Positions 1-10,491 of a stretch of 64,000 nucleotides of DNA are shown piece by piece. The stretch comes from Drosophila pseudoobscura (lineage: Eukaryota > Arthropoda > Insecta > Diptera > Drosophilidae): the NCBI RefSeq assembly GCF_009870125.1, contig NC_046680.1:6262001-6326000 (forward strand), given 5' to 3'. The notes under the pieces are model-generated. The model ran no database searches. It saw only the letters and a program-made list of their open reading frames with translations, and had not been told where the DNA came from. Both the position numbers and the translations under genes were made by a program. The stretch's first letter is position 1. The number at the start of each line of letters is the position of its first letter.

Positions 1-94
1 AATTTTCTACAAGATTGGATAGTTTTTAATCCTTGCTTTTATTGTATTTATTGTAAAAAAAGGGTTTAAAGAAAATAGTTCAACAAAAAATCAG

Positions 95-1120
95 TCGCAA
101 TGTTGCTGGCATTTGAAGACATGATGCGTGTATAGGCCTTTGTACACCCTATTTTGTTAATTTTATATGAAGATGAAACGTGATTTATAAAGACCTTTCC
201 TAAAATTGATATTCTTTAGACATATTCAAGTTACATTATTAGTATCTTGTATATATTTATGTCGATCCTGATACCTACTGAGCCTTGGAAGTCAAACATA
301 TTACCAATTCTATAACATCCATTCCCGCAGGGTATGTGTGCGTGGAATGGGACTCATTGTTGTGAACCGGTTATGACGACTAATTCTTGGTTAATCTTTC
401 TTCCGTCGAATATTCCCAGCTATATAGATCTCTCAGTTTTGCCCAGACAATTTTATATGATAGCTGAATCAATTTTGATCAAGATTAACTATTTTTAAGT
501 ACTTGCATGTTTTTTATTTTGATAAAAACACGATTTCAACAAAAATGTTCTATAGTCCCAGGTTGTGACGTCAATGTTGCTGGTATTTGCAGACTCATTT
601 GTTGTCAACCAGGGTATGGGAGTTTATATACCCTATTTTGTGAATATTATATAAAGATACTGTTTTCCAATCTGCTTTCAAAAGTAATTAATAAAGGCCT
701 TATTTTAGATAGCATTTTTTGGTCTATTCATGCATTTGATTAGTTATTTGTATATAAAACCTGATCCCTGTAGCGATTCTTTGTCTCTGAATGAGGACCA
801 CTAATTGCAAAATATCGTTTAAAATAGATACTGACTAGTTTCTGCATGAATTAGAGCATGGGATGAAACACATTTCCGCAATTCTATATCATCCATTTCC
901 CCAGGGTATGTGTGCATGGAATTAGCAACATGTTTGTGTATGGCATTGTTGCTAAAGCGAACTACGGCGAAATCAAATTCGATTCAAAATGACCAATTCT
1001 TTGTTCCGTAGAATAATACTATCTATATGGAACATTTAGCCATGCCAACTCAATTTGGTACGATTGATGAATCAATTCTATACATGATTGGTCTATTCGA
1101 AATACTTGCATTTATTGGAT
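95..1120. repeat. Two diverged copies of an AT-rich repeat (about 95-515 and 545-1120)
   Basis: The two halves share ordered landmarks: GTTGCTGG followed by an ATTTG-type stretch, CCTATTTTGT followed by ATTTTATAT, an ATCCATT..CC..CAGGGTATGTGTGC block (about 319 and 888), a CCAATTCTTTG-like or CTAATTCTTGG block, a GATGAATCAATT/GCTGAATCAATT block, and TACTTGCAT near each end. Similarity is patchy, so this looks like an old tandem duplication or two remnants of one transposable-element family. No coding potential was seen. The family is not identified. Confidence 0.5.
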
Positions 1121-1207
1121 TTCTATATAACATTGAAAATTAAATTAATAGATTGACGAAATTGACAAAAATACCATGGGAGCGCGGCGAAAACCAGTAA
1201 TTCTACA

Positions 1208-1290
1208 GTATGACCCTCAGAAATATACCGAAACATACTGTCTCATTTTTAAAATATACCGTAAATATACTGACGAATTCAAGTTATATT
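1208..1290. repeat. Copy of a dispersed ATATACC-type repeat, inverted relative to the copy at 59.3 kb
   Basis: The segment contains GACCCTCAGAAATATACCG followed by further ATATACCG and TAAATATACTGACGAATT blocks. The reverse complement of about 59330-59400 shows the same ordered blocks, so these are two insertions or duplications of one family in opposite orientation. The GACCCT end resembles the reverse complement of the fly core-promoter Motif 1 (GGTCACACTG), but with mismatches. Confidence 0.5.
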
Positions 1291-1325
1291 TTACATATTC
1301 CCAGCTATATAGCGTTCTACCATCA

Positions 1326-1986
1326 CTATGTGCTATCGATACTTGTGATCGAACATCTCGTCTCCGTATCCCGCCATTTTGCCGCAGTGAAATGAAAATT
1401 GTAAACGGGGCTCAGTACTCTGTCGACAACGCGATATTTTGCCAAAATCTTCCGCAGATGTACGATATCCCAAAGTACTGGGTACTCCCTGGCGGCGCTC
1501 ACTCTCGTCAGCAAATTGGCGGGGCATCCATCAGATATGATGCCCATCAGCCGGTTGGAGTACCCATGCCGTTTTATGGCCTCCAGCACCATGGATAGAC
1601 TGTCATCTATCTCCTCAGATCCCATTATCTTAGCCTCAACCATGGCCTGTGAAATAATGGTTATGTTTATACATAAATATATGAATAACATAATATATGT
1701 ATTTACTTACCAGCTTCATGTGCAGGTAATTGAAATTGGAGCCATCGAGGTTGAAACCTGCGATGGCCAGCACCTTCCACTTCCCGTGCCAATCCCATTT
1801 GACATGGAATTCGTTCAGAATGAGGACGAAGGGCTCTATCTCAAACTTCCGAAGATTGTGAAGCATGTTGATTTGGCCATCGTAGAGGTATCTCTCCTGA
1901 CTCTCCCGCTCTATAAAATTAACCGCCTTAACTACCTGTTGCTCAGATAAAGTACGCACAAAAGGTAACACAATTTGATGCATCAT
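1326..1986 (-). CDS. Two-exon hypothetical protein resembling a P-element/THAP9-type transposase core fragment
   Basis: Exon 1 runs from 1986 down to 1711 (92 codons). A 64-bp intron (1710-1647, GTAAGT...CACAG on the minus strand) joins it in phase 0 to exon 2, 1646-1326, ending in TAG; the product is 198 aa. The start is one of two adjacent ATGs, with an in-frame stop shortly upstream. An NEF segment near residue 58, ISDGCPANL near 130 and a D-x-x-HL-x-K block near 155 follow the order seen in the RNase H-like core of P-element/THAP9 transposases (DE.., SDxxxxN, DxPHLxK). The first acidic position is Asn here. No THAP domain and no C-terminal half are present, so this is a fragment, a decayed copy or a domesticated piece, probably not an active enzyme. 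The family match is inference from motif order. The open frame across a good intron is seen directly. Confidence 0.5.
1647..1710 (-). other. Intron of the transposase-like gene
   Basis: On the minus strand the intron starts GTAAGT and ends TTTCACAG. It is 64 bp, the usual size of a small fly intron. Removing it joins two open frames in phase 0. Confidence 0.6.
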
Positions 1987-2469
1987 ATCATGATCAAATC
2001 AAATGCAACTTTTCAGTCTCACGCTTCAGCGTGACACTGCAGAAATCTGTTTTTTCGCTTCCCTTTTGCGCGCACTTTGAAGATTTTTTATATTTTTGGG
2101 TATTTTACTATTTTTTATAATATATTACTATTTATTACTATACAATATTTGCATATACAATACACAATTCAATATAATATTGAATTAAGAAAATATATTC
2201 AAAGTATCAGGCTGTTCTGTTTCTTCTGTTTTCTGTTGTTTTCCCTTTTTTCGTAATCGCCGCCTCAGTTTTTTAAGGCGAACACATACAACTAAAAAGC
2301 ATAACGTATTGTTTTTGTCAATCCATGTATGCGGATGTATGTGTATGTGTGCAGCATGCAAAAAAGAAAAGCAAAAAGAAAAGCGAAAACATAACGGTAC
2401 GGTACTACTTCTTTGGCAAATGTGAACGGTTAAAGTGAATGAAGAAGAGACGAAGAAGAAGAAGTAAAA
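1987..2469. promoter_or_regulatory. Shared upstream region of two divergent hypothetical genes
   Basis: This 483-bp AT-rich gap separates the minus-strand start at 1986 from the plus-strand start at 2470. It contains a short palindrome with 7-bp arms at 2019-2034 (TCACGCT..AGCGTGA). No clear TATA box or core-promoter motif could be assigned to either gene. Confidence 0.3.
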
Positions 2470-3504
2470 ATGTCATTCAATATTAATTTTAATTGTGGTC
2501 CCCCCCCGGTCGGCCAATATAAAATTGGAGAAAAAGAATCTATACTGGAATGTATAAATTCTCTGCCGAAGTGCGATTTGCCTCTGCAGCAAAAGCCTGA
2601 AGTCGGTTGCCAGCAGACGGCCGAGATTGCTGATGATAGCTTTGATTGCTCCAATCTCACAGCAGCACAGTTGGAGCAGTTGGCCCTACTGACGGCCGCA
2701 GCCAACCCTGGGCAATCAAGCGTCAGTTTGATGGTGATGATTCCCGCGGAAAGTTTGTTGGAAATTGTTCAGGTACTGTCTGGCACCGCGGCCCAGATAG
2801 TATCCATGTCGTCAACCGTTTTAAAGGGGAATTCCAGCAAGGGAACAATTTCCGAGGTGCCAATCTGGGTGGATGCAGGAGTGGGCGTGCCGCCCAGTGT
2901 CGGAGATATGAAGATGTACCTATCGCCCGCAGACAAACCGAGTGTGGTGGTGCAGACACAATCAGTAAGTAAATGCAATTAAACTTGAAATTCACAAGAT
3001 CACATCTATCTATCTATTCTATCCCAACAGAAATCGACCCATAATCCGAGTTTTCGCATCCTGGAACATGTGATAATTCCATCCCAGCAGCCGGGCTGCA
3101 AACAAGAGCAGACTTTACATAGATATCCAGAATGCTCCGAGAAGTGTGGTTGCGGAGGTTCAATTACGCTCCGAGAAGTCTGGTTGCGGAGGTTCAATTA
3201 CGCTCCGAGAAGTGTGGTTGCGGAGGTTCAATTACGCTCCGAGAAGTCTGGTTGCGGAGGTTCAATTATGCTCCGAGAAGTCTGGTTGCGGAGGTTCAAT
3301 TACGCTCCGAGAAGTCTGGTTGCGGAGGTTCAATTACGCTCCGAGAAGTCTGGTTGCGGAGGTTCAATTACGCTCCGAGAAGTCTGGTTGCGGAGGTTGA
3401 AGTACGGTTCGAGAGGAATTCGAGGCGAATATGTTGGGCCGATGGCGGGCCGATTGTGGCTCTGGCGTCGTTGCTTTATATACAAAATTCAGCTTGTAAT
3501 GTGA
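2470..3504 (+). CDS. Two-exon hypothetical protein with a C-terminal 34-bp tandem repeat expansion
   Basis: Exon 1 is 2470-2964 (165 codons, starting MSFNINFNC). A 66-bp intron (2965-3030, GTAAGT...CCAACAG) joins in phase 0 to exon 2, 3031-3504, which stops at TGA; the product is about 322 aa. The N-terminal 165 residues are of normal complexity and contain a cluster of Cys, a LTAAQLEQLALL helix-like stretch and a VSLMVMIPAESLLEIVQVL hydrophobic stretch. I do not recognise the family. Exon 2 begins with about 35 ordinary residues, then enters eight tandem 34-bp units. Because 34 is not a multiple of 3, the protein repeats with a 34-residue period built from three DNA units. The C-terminus after the array is probably not ancestral. 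It could be a functional species-specific gene or a decaying duplicate. Confidence 0.5.
2965..3030 (+). other. Intron of the repeat-bearing hypothetical gene
   Basis: The intron begins GTAAGTAAAT and ends ATCCCAACAG (66 bp). Splicing keeps the frame open from exon 1 into exon 2. Confidence 0.6.
3135..3406 (+). repeat. 34-bp tandem array, eight near-identical units, open in all three forward frames
   Basis: Units start at 3135, 3169, 3203, 3237, 3271, 3305, 3339 and 3373; each begins CTCCGAGAAG and contains GGTTGCGGAGGTT. A degenerate ninth start (GTTCGAGAGG) follows. Differences between units are a few single bases (for example TGTGG versus TCTGG), so the array is young or homogenised. All three plus-strand frames are stop-free across it, giving repeated CGCGGS, LREVWLRRFN and VAEVQLR blocks. 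Confidence 0.95.
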
Positions 3505-5043
3505 CCGTTGGTGTTGCGCTGCGGGCACACTGGGTACCAGTGCTGCCAGATTTTGAGAGTCACCATAAGCTAGATTGAAGAGAAAAAAGCTAGAATAAGC
3601 TTACAACTACACTAACCATAAAACACATCAAAATATGGGATAATTGCATTTTTTATTAATGTAATTACATGATTTTATCCATTTCATTATGCCATGGCCG
3701 AGTGCTCAGCAATGTACAAACAAAATGCAGGCATTTGCTCCTCTGTTTTTGAAGACTTTCTAACAAAAGGTATTTTGTTAGCTTGTGCCATGCTTACATT
3801 GGACGCAAGCATGCTGGACGACAGCATGCTGCCGTAATTTCAACTTGGCTTCTATTGTTGCTTACAAAAACAGCAGAACGCTTTTGTGGGGTCAGTTGGC
3901 AAATTGCTTATTTTTTGTATGTAAATGTGCAAACATGTACAATACTGAAGTGTGATTGAAACTTATCAGTAATTATAAGGTAATAATTACCTTACATTTA
4001 TACACAAAATTGGACGATATACCAAAATACGAACAACATATATGATTTTTGTCCGATTTATCGATACAAATTAAAAAATATTACAATCAAATCAGAAACA
4101 AAAATGGTTTTGTACTAAATTTTTTTAAGTTAAAATAAGCTAAAAGAAATTTGAAATAAGCTAGATATCTCGCTGTAAGCAATGCAAATACTTTTCAAGC
4201 TATTCGATTTAAAAATAAACAAAATCTAGCTTAAAAAAAGCTAAAATGGCAACAAATAATTAATTAATTAAAACAGTGAAGAATATCCAAGAGACTGACA
4301 ACAACATACATACATAAATTCACATATGTAAGTGCATACGTACATATATACATATGTACATATGTGTGTACACATACATATTCGTTTTTGTCAACTCTAA
4401 AAGAGGAGAAATTAAATAGGAATACCTCTTGCAGTTATCAGCTAAATTTAGAAGACAACATATACATATCAATATTTTATAATAACAAATAGGTACCACC
4501 TGCTAAAAAAAGCTTATAAACAATATTATTTAGACGTCAATAAGCGACGGCGTTTGCATAATTTTTATAATTTATAATAATCCTGTTTGAAATAAGGAAA
4601 TAAATGTGTAAATATATTATTTTAATATTTTATATTTTGTGGTATAAATCAAACAAATAACAGCTTTTATTTCATTTCCCGCGCCCTAGTGTACCATACC
4701 CACCCCCTTCCCATTCTTCATTTATTTTGTGGCGGTAGGTCAGTCCATCAAAAGACCCGAAACAAGAACCAAACTCAAATTTCAGTTCTAGCGGCCAGCA
4801 ATAGTAAACACACACACGCAAAGTACGTGAGAATGCATGTGCTATACACTAAAACATGCTGGTGGCAAAACAGAACCAGACCTGAGAGAGTTCAAAAAAT
4901 CTGAAAAAACATGCAATCACATATTTTTGTCGAAACATATTGCGTGTGTACTAACACATGCAAAGATGTTCTCTCTGCGCTCTCTCTCTCATGATGACGT
5001 CACTCTGGGGTACGGATAGCGCAAGCCGGTGTGTGACACTTTC
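3505..5043. other. AT-rich intergenic region, no gene seen
   Basis: At 3510-3560 there is a GGGCACACTGG...CAGTGCTGCCAG stretch of the kind found near fly TSSs, but no gene attaches to it. AAGCTAGA/AAGCTAAA words recur at about 3568-3605 and 4125-4245. TATGTACATATG-type runs lie at about 4320-4380. A TGACGTCA palindrome is at 4995-5002. No convincing coding region. Confidence 0.5.
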
Positions 5044-5123
5044 GTTGTATGAACTGGCACATCTATATACTGTATAGTTAGTGGTTGTATGAACTGGCAC
5101 ATCTATATACTGTATGGTTAGTG
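5044..5123 (+). repeat. 40-bp tandem duplication
   Basis: Two adjacent 40-bp units, 5044-5083 and 5084-5123, each begin GTTGTATGAACTGGCACATC. They differ by a single base near the end (TATAG versus TATGG). The near identity indicates a recent duplication upstream of cn. Confidence 0.9.
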
Positions 5124-5165
5124 TCCTGGGCTATGATTGCTTGCAGCTCGTATTCGCTTTTAGCC

Positions 5166-5236
5166 TATCGATATATCGCAAAGCAATCCCTGCGACCATG
5201 AAAATACTTGAATGAAAAATACTGAAAATATCGATA
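5166..5236. promoter_or_regulatory. Two perfect DRE-type TATCGATA sites upstream of cn
   Basis: TATCGATA occurs at 5166-5173 and again at 5229-5236. This 8-mer is the consensus for the fly factor DREF and overlaps the BEAF-32 core CGATA. The sites lie 360-430 bp upstream of the cn start codon, so they may serve the cn promoter or a domain boundary. That role is inference. Confidence 0.5.
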
Positions 5237-5599
5237 ATTGCCGCCAGTTTTAAAATTAAAAATGTTTTCTCAGCATCTATCAGATGATTATGGAATTTAG
5301 TCAGTTAGCAAAGTGCTTAGTAAGGGTATTGCATATATTTTTCATTTGCATACAAAAATTACTCGAGCTTGTTCTAAATTATGCTGAGCGCCAGTCATCA
5401 GACTGGCTTTTGCGGTCTGGCACTTGCTGGGCTTCGCTTAGACGTACGAGTTACAGATATAGCAGATAGATAGCAATTGCTGTGTATTTATCCAGCATAA
5501 TCGTTCGCCTAACCATCTTCCGACCCAATTCATTGGTTTCCATTTCATTCCAAAAGCAGCAGCCCAACCGAACAGTCACTCCCGTCACGACGAGAAGTC

Positions 5600-7252
5600 A
5601 TGGCACAAGGAACCGGCATCATCTGCTCAGAGGTTAACGGCCGCGGGGCAGCGGCGTACGAGGAGGAGCCACAGCGGCGCAGAGTGGCCATTGTCGGGGC
5701 GGGTTTGGTAAGTGTGATATGTATCCAAGATATGATATGATATCTAGATGCTGTAGATCTAGCAAAAGTAACAGCAAGAGTGCGTCTCCCCCTTATCAGT
5801 GGGGTGGGCTTCATAATCCCAGTTTGTAGAGCAAACTCTCTTATCAGGCTACATTTTTCGGCAGGTGGGTTCTTTGGCGGCCCTAAACTTTGCCCGGATG
5901 GGCAATCACGTGGACTTGTACGAGTATCGCGAGGACATTCGGCATGCTGCTCTCGTGCAAGGACGCAGCATTAATCTGGCGCTCTCCCAGCGGGGACGCA
6001 AGGCGCTGGCTGCCGTGGGTCTGGAGCAGGAGGTCCTGTCCACCGCCATACCCATGCGGGGACGAATGCTGCACGATGTTGCAGGACGGACCAGTGTGGT
6101 GCTGTACGACCCGTGCACCCAACAGTGCCTCTACTCCGTCGGCCGCAAGCAGCTCAACGAGGTTCTGCTCAACGCCTGCGACAAGCTCCCAAACATTCAG
6201 TGCCACTTCGAGCACAAGCTGACCAAAGCCAGCATCAAAGAAGGACTCATGGAGTTCAAGCAGCCACATCGGGAGGGGGTTGTGGCGGCCAGCGCGGATC
6301 TCATTGTGGGTTGCGACGGAGCCTTTAGCAGCGTGCGTCAGCAGCTGGTGAAGCTGCCGGGCTTCAACTACTCGCAGGATTATATCGAGACTGGCTACCT
6401 GGAGCTGTGCATTCCAGCCAAGGCAGGCGAGTTCCAGATGCCACCCAACTATCTGCACATCTGGCCGCGCAACTCCTTCATGATGATTGCCCTGCCCAAC
6501 CAGGACAAGTCCTTCACGGTGACACTGTCGATGCCGTTCAAGATGTTCGCCAGCATCCAGAGCCAGGATCAGCTGCTGGCCTTCTTTAGGCAGCACTACA
6601 CGGATGCTCTACCTCTGATCGGCGAGGAGCAGCTCATCAAGGACTTCTTTAAGACGCGGCCTCAGCACCTGGTGTCCATCAAGTGCAAGCCGTATCATTA
6701 TGCCGACAAAGCGCTGATTCTGGGCGATGCGGCCCATGCAATGGTGCCGTACTATGGGCAGGGCATGAACGCAGGCATGGAAGATGTCACCCTGCTGACC
6801 TCCATTCTGGGACAGCAATTGCCTCTGGACGAGGCCCTGGCCCAGTTTACCGAGGACCGCTGGAAGGATGCCTTCGCCATTTGCGACCTCGCCATGTACA
6901 ACTATGTGGAGGTGGGTTCAGTTCAGTGTTCCCCTTGGCCCTTAGTGGCTGCATGTACACCCTCTTTAATCTGTTCCTCTTGCAGATGCGGGATCTCACC
7001 AAGCGCTGGTCATTCCGATGCCGAAAGTGGCTGGACACCCTGCTGTTCCGGCTGTTCCCTGGCTGGATTCCACTCTACAACAGCGTCTCCTTTTCGAGCA
7101 TGCCCTACAGTGAGTGCATTGCCAACCGCAAGTGGCAGGATGGGTTGCTGAAGCGCATTTTTGGGGGCTCCCTCCTTGCCGTTGTCCTGGCCGGCTCTGC
7201 GTTCCTTGTGCAGCGTTTTCTTTCACCTTGGACAGTAATGCAATCAAACTAA
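5600..7252 (+). CDS. cn: Kynurenine 3-monooxygenase (cinnabar)
   Basis: FAD- and NADPH-dependent hydroxylase converting L-kynurenine to 3-hydroxykynurenine in tryptophan catabolism and brown ommochrome eye-pigment synthesis, at the mitochondrial outer membrane. Exons: 5600-5707, 5865-6911 and 6986-7252, all joined in phase 0; introns of 157 bp (GTAAGT..GCAG) and 74 bp (GTGGGT..TGCAG). The product is 473 aa, close to the roughly 465 aa known in D. melanogaster. The Rossmann motif [10 protein letters not shown] lies at residues 29-38 and is split by intron 1. The DG motif (VGCDGAFSS) is at about 184-192 and the GD motif ([10 protein letters not shown]) at about 322-331. A C-terminal hydrophobic segment at about 443-464 fits the tail anchor of this family. 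There is no frameshift or lost motif. The ATG is preceded by a short leader, and its exon supplies the first half of the FAD fingerprint, which fixes the start region. Confidence 0.96.
5708..5864 (+). other. cn: cn intron 1
   Basis: Donor GTAAGT and acceptor TCGGCAG. It interrupts the GxGxxG FAD-binding motif between Leu36 and Val37, in phase 0. Confidence 0.9.
6912..6985 (+). other. cn: cn intron 2
   Basis: Donor GTGGGT and acceptor CTCTTGCAG, 74 bp. It joins YNYVE to MRDLTKRW in phase 0. Without removal the frame runs into unrelated residues. Confidence 0.9.
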
Positions 7253-8600
7253 ATGATCTTTTGCCCTCATAAGTATGCTCCGAGAACATTACAAAAGATG
7301 CTGCTGCAAATACACTTCCGAATACATCGATTAGATGTCCTAATCGTTTTAGTGGCAAATATTTCATAGTTAGTTCTCGGTTCCCTAAAATATATCACAC
7401 TCATGTATAATTATTGAACACTTTCAACTGAAATCAATGAATATCATCTGAATTGCAATGCAAGACTCATTCAGGGTCGGCGCTTGCAGTTCCGTCTGAT
7501 ATACGAAATAAATTGTCTATTAATCGGATGTTAACACACAACAGTAGTGGCTATGTTCATCCTTATGGTTCCGATTGGCAGACATCAGGACAAGGCCGGA
7601 TTATTCATTTATTCTTATTTTATCGAGAGAATGCAATCCGAAAATGATAGAGAGGATGATGGTCAGTTCAAGCTTCAATCAGATCCCGAAGGAAACCTTT
7701 TGCAGATCCCTGAAGTCTCAAACTATGCGTGTGATAAAATGCTTCGTTTAATCTAATACGTAGACTAAAGTACTCATCACCTACAATATTTGAATGTGTG
7801 TGCTGGGAAAATAATTGAAATTTCTAGTTTGCCGCGTGGCTACGGTACTACGCATCGATTTGGGACTATCTACTTATAGATAGATATATTTGTGGTTTTA
7901 TTTTGTTGGTTGGCTGGTTGGCTGGTTGGTTGTTGTTGAGGCGGCGACAGCCAAAAATACGCCCCGTCAATGTGATTTTGGTATTTCTGCGGCTATTCCC
8001 GTTCTGTTGGCTATTTGTGGCCCATCAGTGCGGTGCAGCCTTCGTCACGTGATCAGTGCATCGGCAGAGAGTTTCCGCTTAAAGGATGGGCATGGGACGC
8101 AACGGCCCTCTCCGATGGTGCTCATAAATCATCATATTCAAACATGGTCATAGCCCGCCGTTGCTTGGTCATATGCTCCAAGCTTTTGAGAGTGGGACAG
8201 ACACGGAGAGAGTGTGGAAGTGAGATAGAGCGGGTGTGAAAGCTTTCAATAAATTAGCATGCCGTTTTCTCTGCTCTTCTCATCGCCGTCTTCCTCTATC
8301 CAGCTGCTCGAGAGACACAAGGTCGGTTCGGTGCTTTCCCAATCGCACGCCAGCCAACGCCGGCCGGTATTTCATTACAGCAACAAATTCACATTGGATT
8401 TTACACAGTACATTTCGTTTTATGCTTTGATCGAACTAAAGCTCGCTCTCTTCGCCTTTATACATACATACCTCTCTGCCGGAGCGCCAAGGGGCAAAAA
8501 TTGATAGATTCGATAGAAAGGGGGCTTGAAAAGTGAAATCCAAATCAAACAATGGTTTTAAGCCACCACAGCTCTCTTGACCTACTACTCACTGCCCAAA
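7253..8600. other. cn 3' flank and intergenic region
   Basis: This holds the cn 3' UTR and intergenic DNA. A short ATG-started open frame at 7547-7756 (69 aa, with an acidic ENDREDDGQ block) is of ordinary complexity but has no recognisable domain and is probably chance. Tandem GGTTGGCT repeats lie at about 7905-7935. Confidence 0.4.
7507..7512 (+). terminator. cn: Candidate cn poly(A) signal
   Basis: This is a canonical AATAAA hexamer, 255 bp after the cn stop codon. Other A/T-rich hexamers are nearby, so the exact cleavage site is not fixed by sequence. Confidence 0.4.
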
Positions 8601-9662
8601 ACCGATACATCCATCTGCCTGCTCATGAAGCTTTCGCGAGAGGAGAGAGAGGGAGAGAGCCCCACCGTTTGCTTCTCATTTCCGACACAACTTTTGTTGC
8701 TAATTTCCGTTTTGCTCTCTAGAACGCCACTGGTCTCTGCCCAGCCAGCGTGCCATCGTGAGCGCCGTTAGTTTGCTTGCTCGTCACATGTTCGCTGTTC
8801 GTCAAGTAGACCGATTGTGCACAGATCCCCCGACCAGCGGACAATTTCCACAGCATTGTGCAACCGTTAATTGAAAAGGCATTTGCAACTTTAATTCGTT
8901 TTTGTCCACAGAACAGGTGTATGTGAGTGTGTGTGCCAGTGCAGGCATTATCGAGTATCGCGCCCTTGCCCTTTCCACCCGCCACCCGCAACCCGCAACC
9001 CGCAAATCGTCCACCGTTTACCGATCTAATCCGGCCGACCGTAACGTTCTGGAAGCTTTCGACAAGCGATCCGATCGGTAACCAAAAAACGCGTGGTCTC
9101 CGTCAAACTGTATGAAATAATCAGCAGCAAAAAATACAGCGAGGCAAAAAAAGGTAACACGAAAAAAAGTGAAATTGAAATTCAAAGTTAAAATCAAAAT
9201 CAAAAGTTTTTGGAGTTTTCTCTCTTTCTCTGTGTGCATGAGTGTGTGTACGTGTGTGAGATTGCAACGGTAATCAGAGAGAAGAAGAAGAGTATCGGCT
9301 CAAAGCGAGTGGGGGGTTTACTTTGACAGTAGCTGTTTTTTACGTTCACGTAATATTCCAAAAATAAACACATATTTTATATGTAGAAAGATACAAAATT
9401 GGGCAGCATCAATTCCCATTATCGCCATCGCCATTAAGTTATAGTTGTTTCGGATAACTACCACCATCCATCAACTGCCACTCGACAGTATTCGCTAACC
9501 GATTCAAAGAAAGTGCTCCCCCCTTGTCGATCAGTTTTGCTGTTTTACTTTTAATAGAAATTGTTTCGCTTCTGTGTGATCAAATCGTTTCGGCTATATA
9601 CAAAATAGACTCTAAAGCTGTATGAAAACAAATACATAGACATTTACAAGCTATGTATATAG

Positions 9663-9810
9663 ACGACAGAGACGGCCGTGATTGCACTCATTGGGCTCGT
9701 TCTCTTCTTCGGTGCCACCCCCACGGTCTACGTGAGTCTGGCCCATGCAGTGCGAATTGCGTGGATTTTGGATAAAGACCACCCAAGCACGATCTATCCG
9801 AATTTTACAG
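9663..9810 (+). CDS. Unassigned exon-like open stretch encoding a hydrophobic segment
   Basis: Between an acceptor-like TGTATATAG (ending 9662) and a donor-like CAG/GTAAAT (9811) lies a 148-bp stretch open in the frame that starts at 9663. It encodes about 49 residues: a hydrophobic helix (VIALIGLVLFFGATPTVYV) followed by a polar region (DKDHPSTIYPNFTG, with an N-glycosylation sequon). There is no in-frame ATG, so it would have to be an internal or 3' exon. If unspliced it reads seven more codons to TGA at 9828-9830. I do not recognise the family and found no certain partner exon. Confidence 0.3.
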
Positions 9811-10491
9811 GTAAATACGGTCAGCATGATTGATAATAGTTACATACATATGTATGAAGATACATACATAGGTGAGACCTACATACATATGTACATATGT
9901 ATGTATATGGCTACGTGACTGCTTTGCAATCTGGTGATCTAGCGCATCGTCTCGTGTTTTGGGTGTCGGATAGGTTGCTAGTATAAATGAAAAGCAAACC
10001 AGAAATGCGGATAAGGTCTACACGCAGATGAATCCACCACCCAGTCTCCCTCCCTCTTCTCACTCTTTCCCACTCACACGGTCATTTAGCTTTGGCATTT
10101 GGTATTTCCGGTTTTTGTTTTCGGTCGGGTTTATGGGCGATATTGTAGATAGCAACAGAAACACCTTCAAATACTTTATTCCCTGGCACATTGGATTTCG
10201 TGCTAAATTTCGTCAGCTTCCTTTGCAGCGATCCGATCCTCTGGGAGCTGCAGAATATGCTCTATATTGCTCTATTATGTCAGTCACTTATCGTGGGCCA
10301 AACTAATAGACTTGCTCATTAGGATCATTAGCGCGAACTGCTGCCTCTATCATCTATCATATGCGGTTCAAGATCGGTTAATGTTCGACAGTAATTAGCG
10401 TTTAAAACGTTGCTTTAAAGGAAAGGAAGATCATGCAAAGCTGGAGTAAATTCATAGCAATGATTTCTTCTATTCTTTTAAAGGGTTTTTA

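Noticed and set aside
7547..7756. 69-aa frame just after cn
   Set aside because: No homology recognised; lies at the cn 3' end, and an overlapping frame of similar length exists.
10028..10306. 92-aa frame after the orphan exon at 9.66 kb, considered as its next exon
   Set aside because: Several acceptor choices give different short frames and none is clearly better, so no join is proposed.
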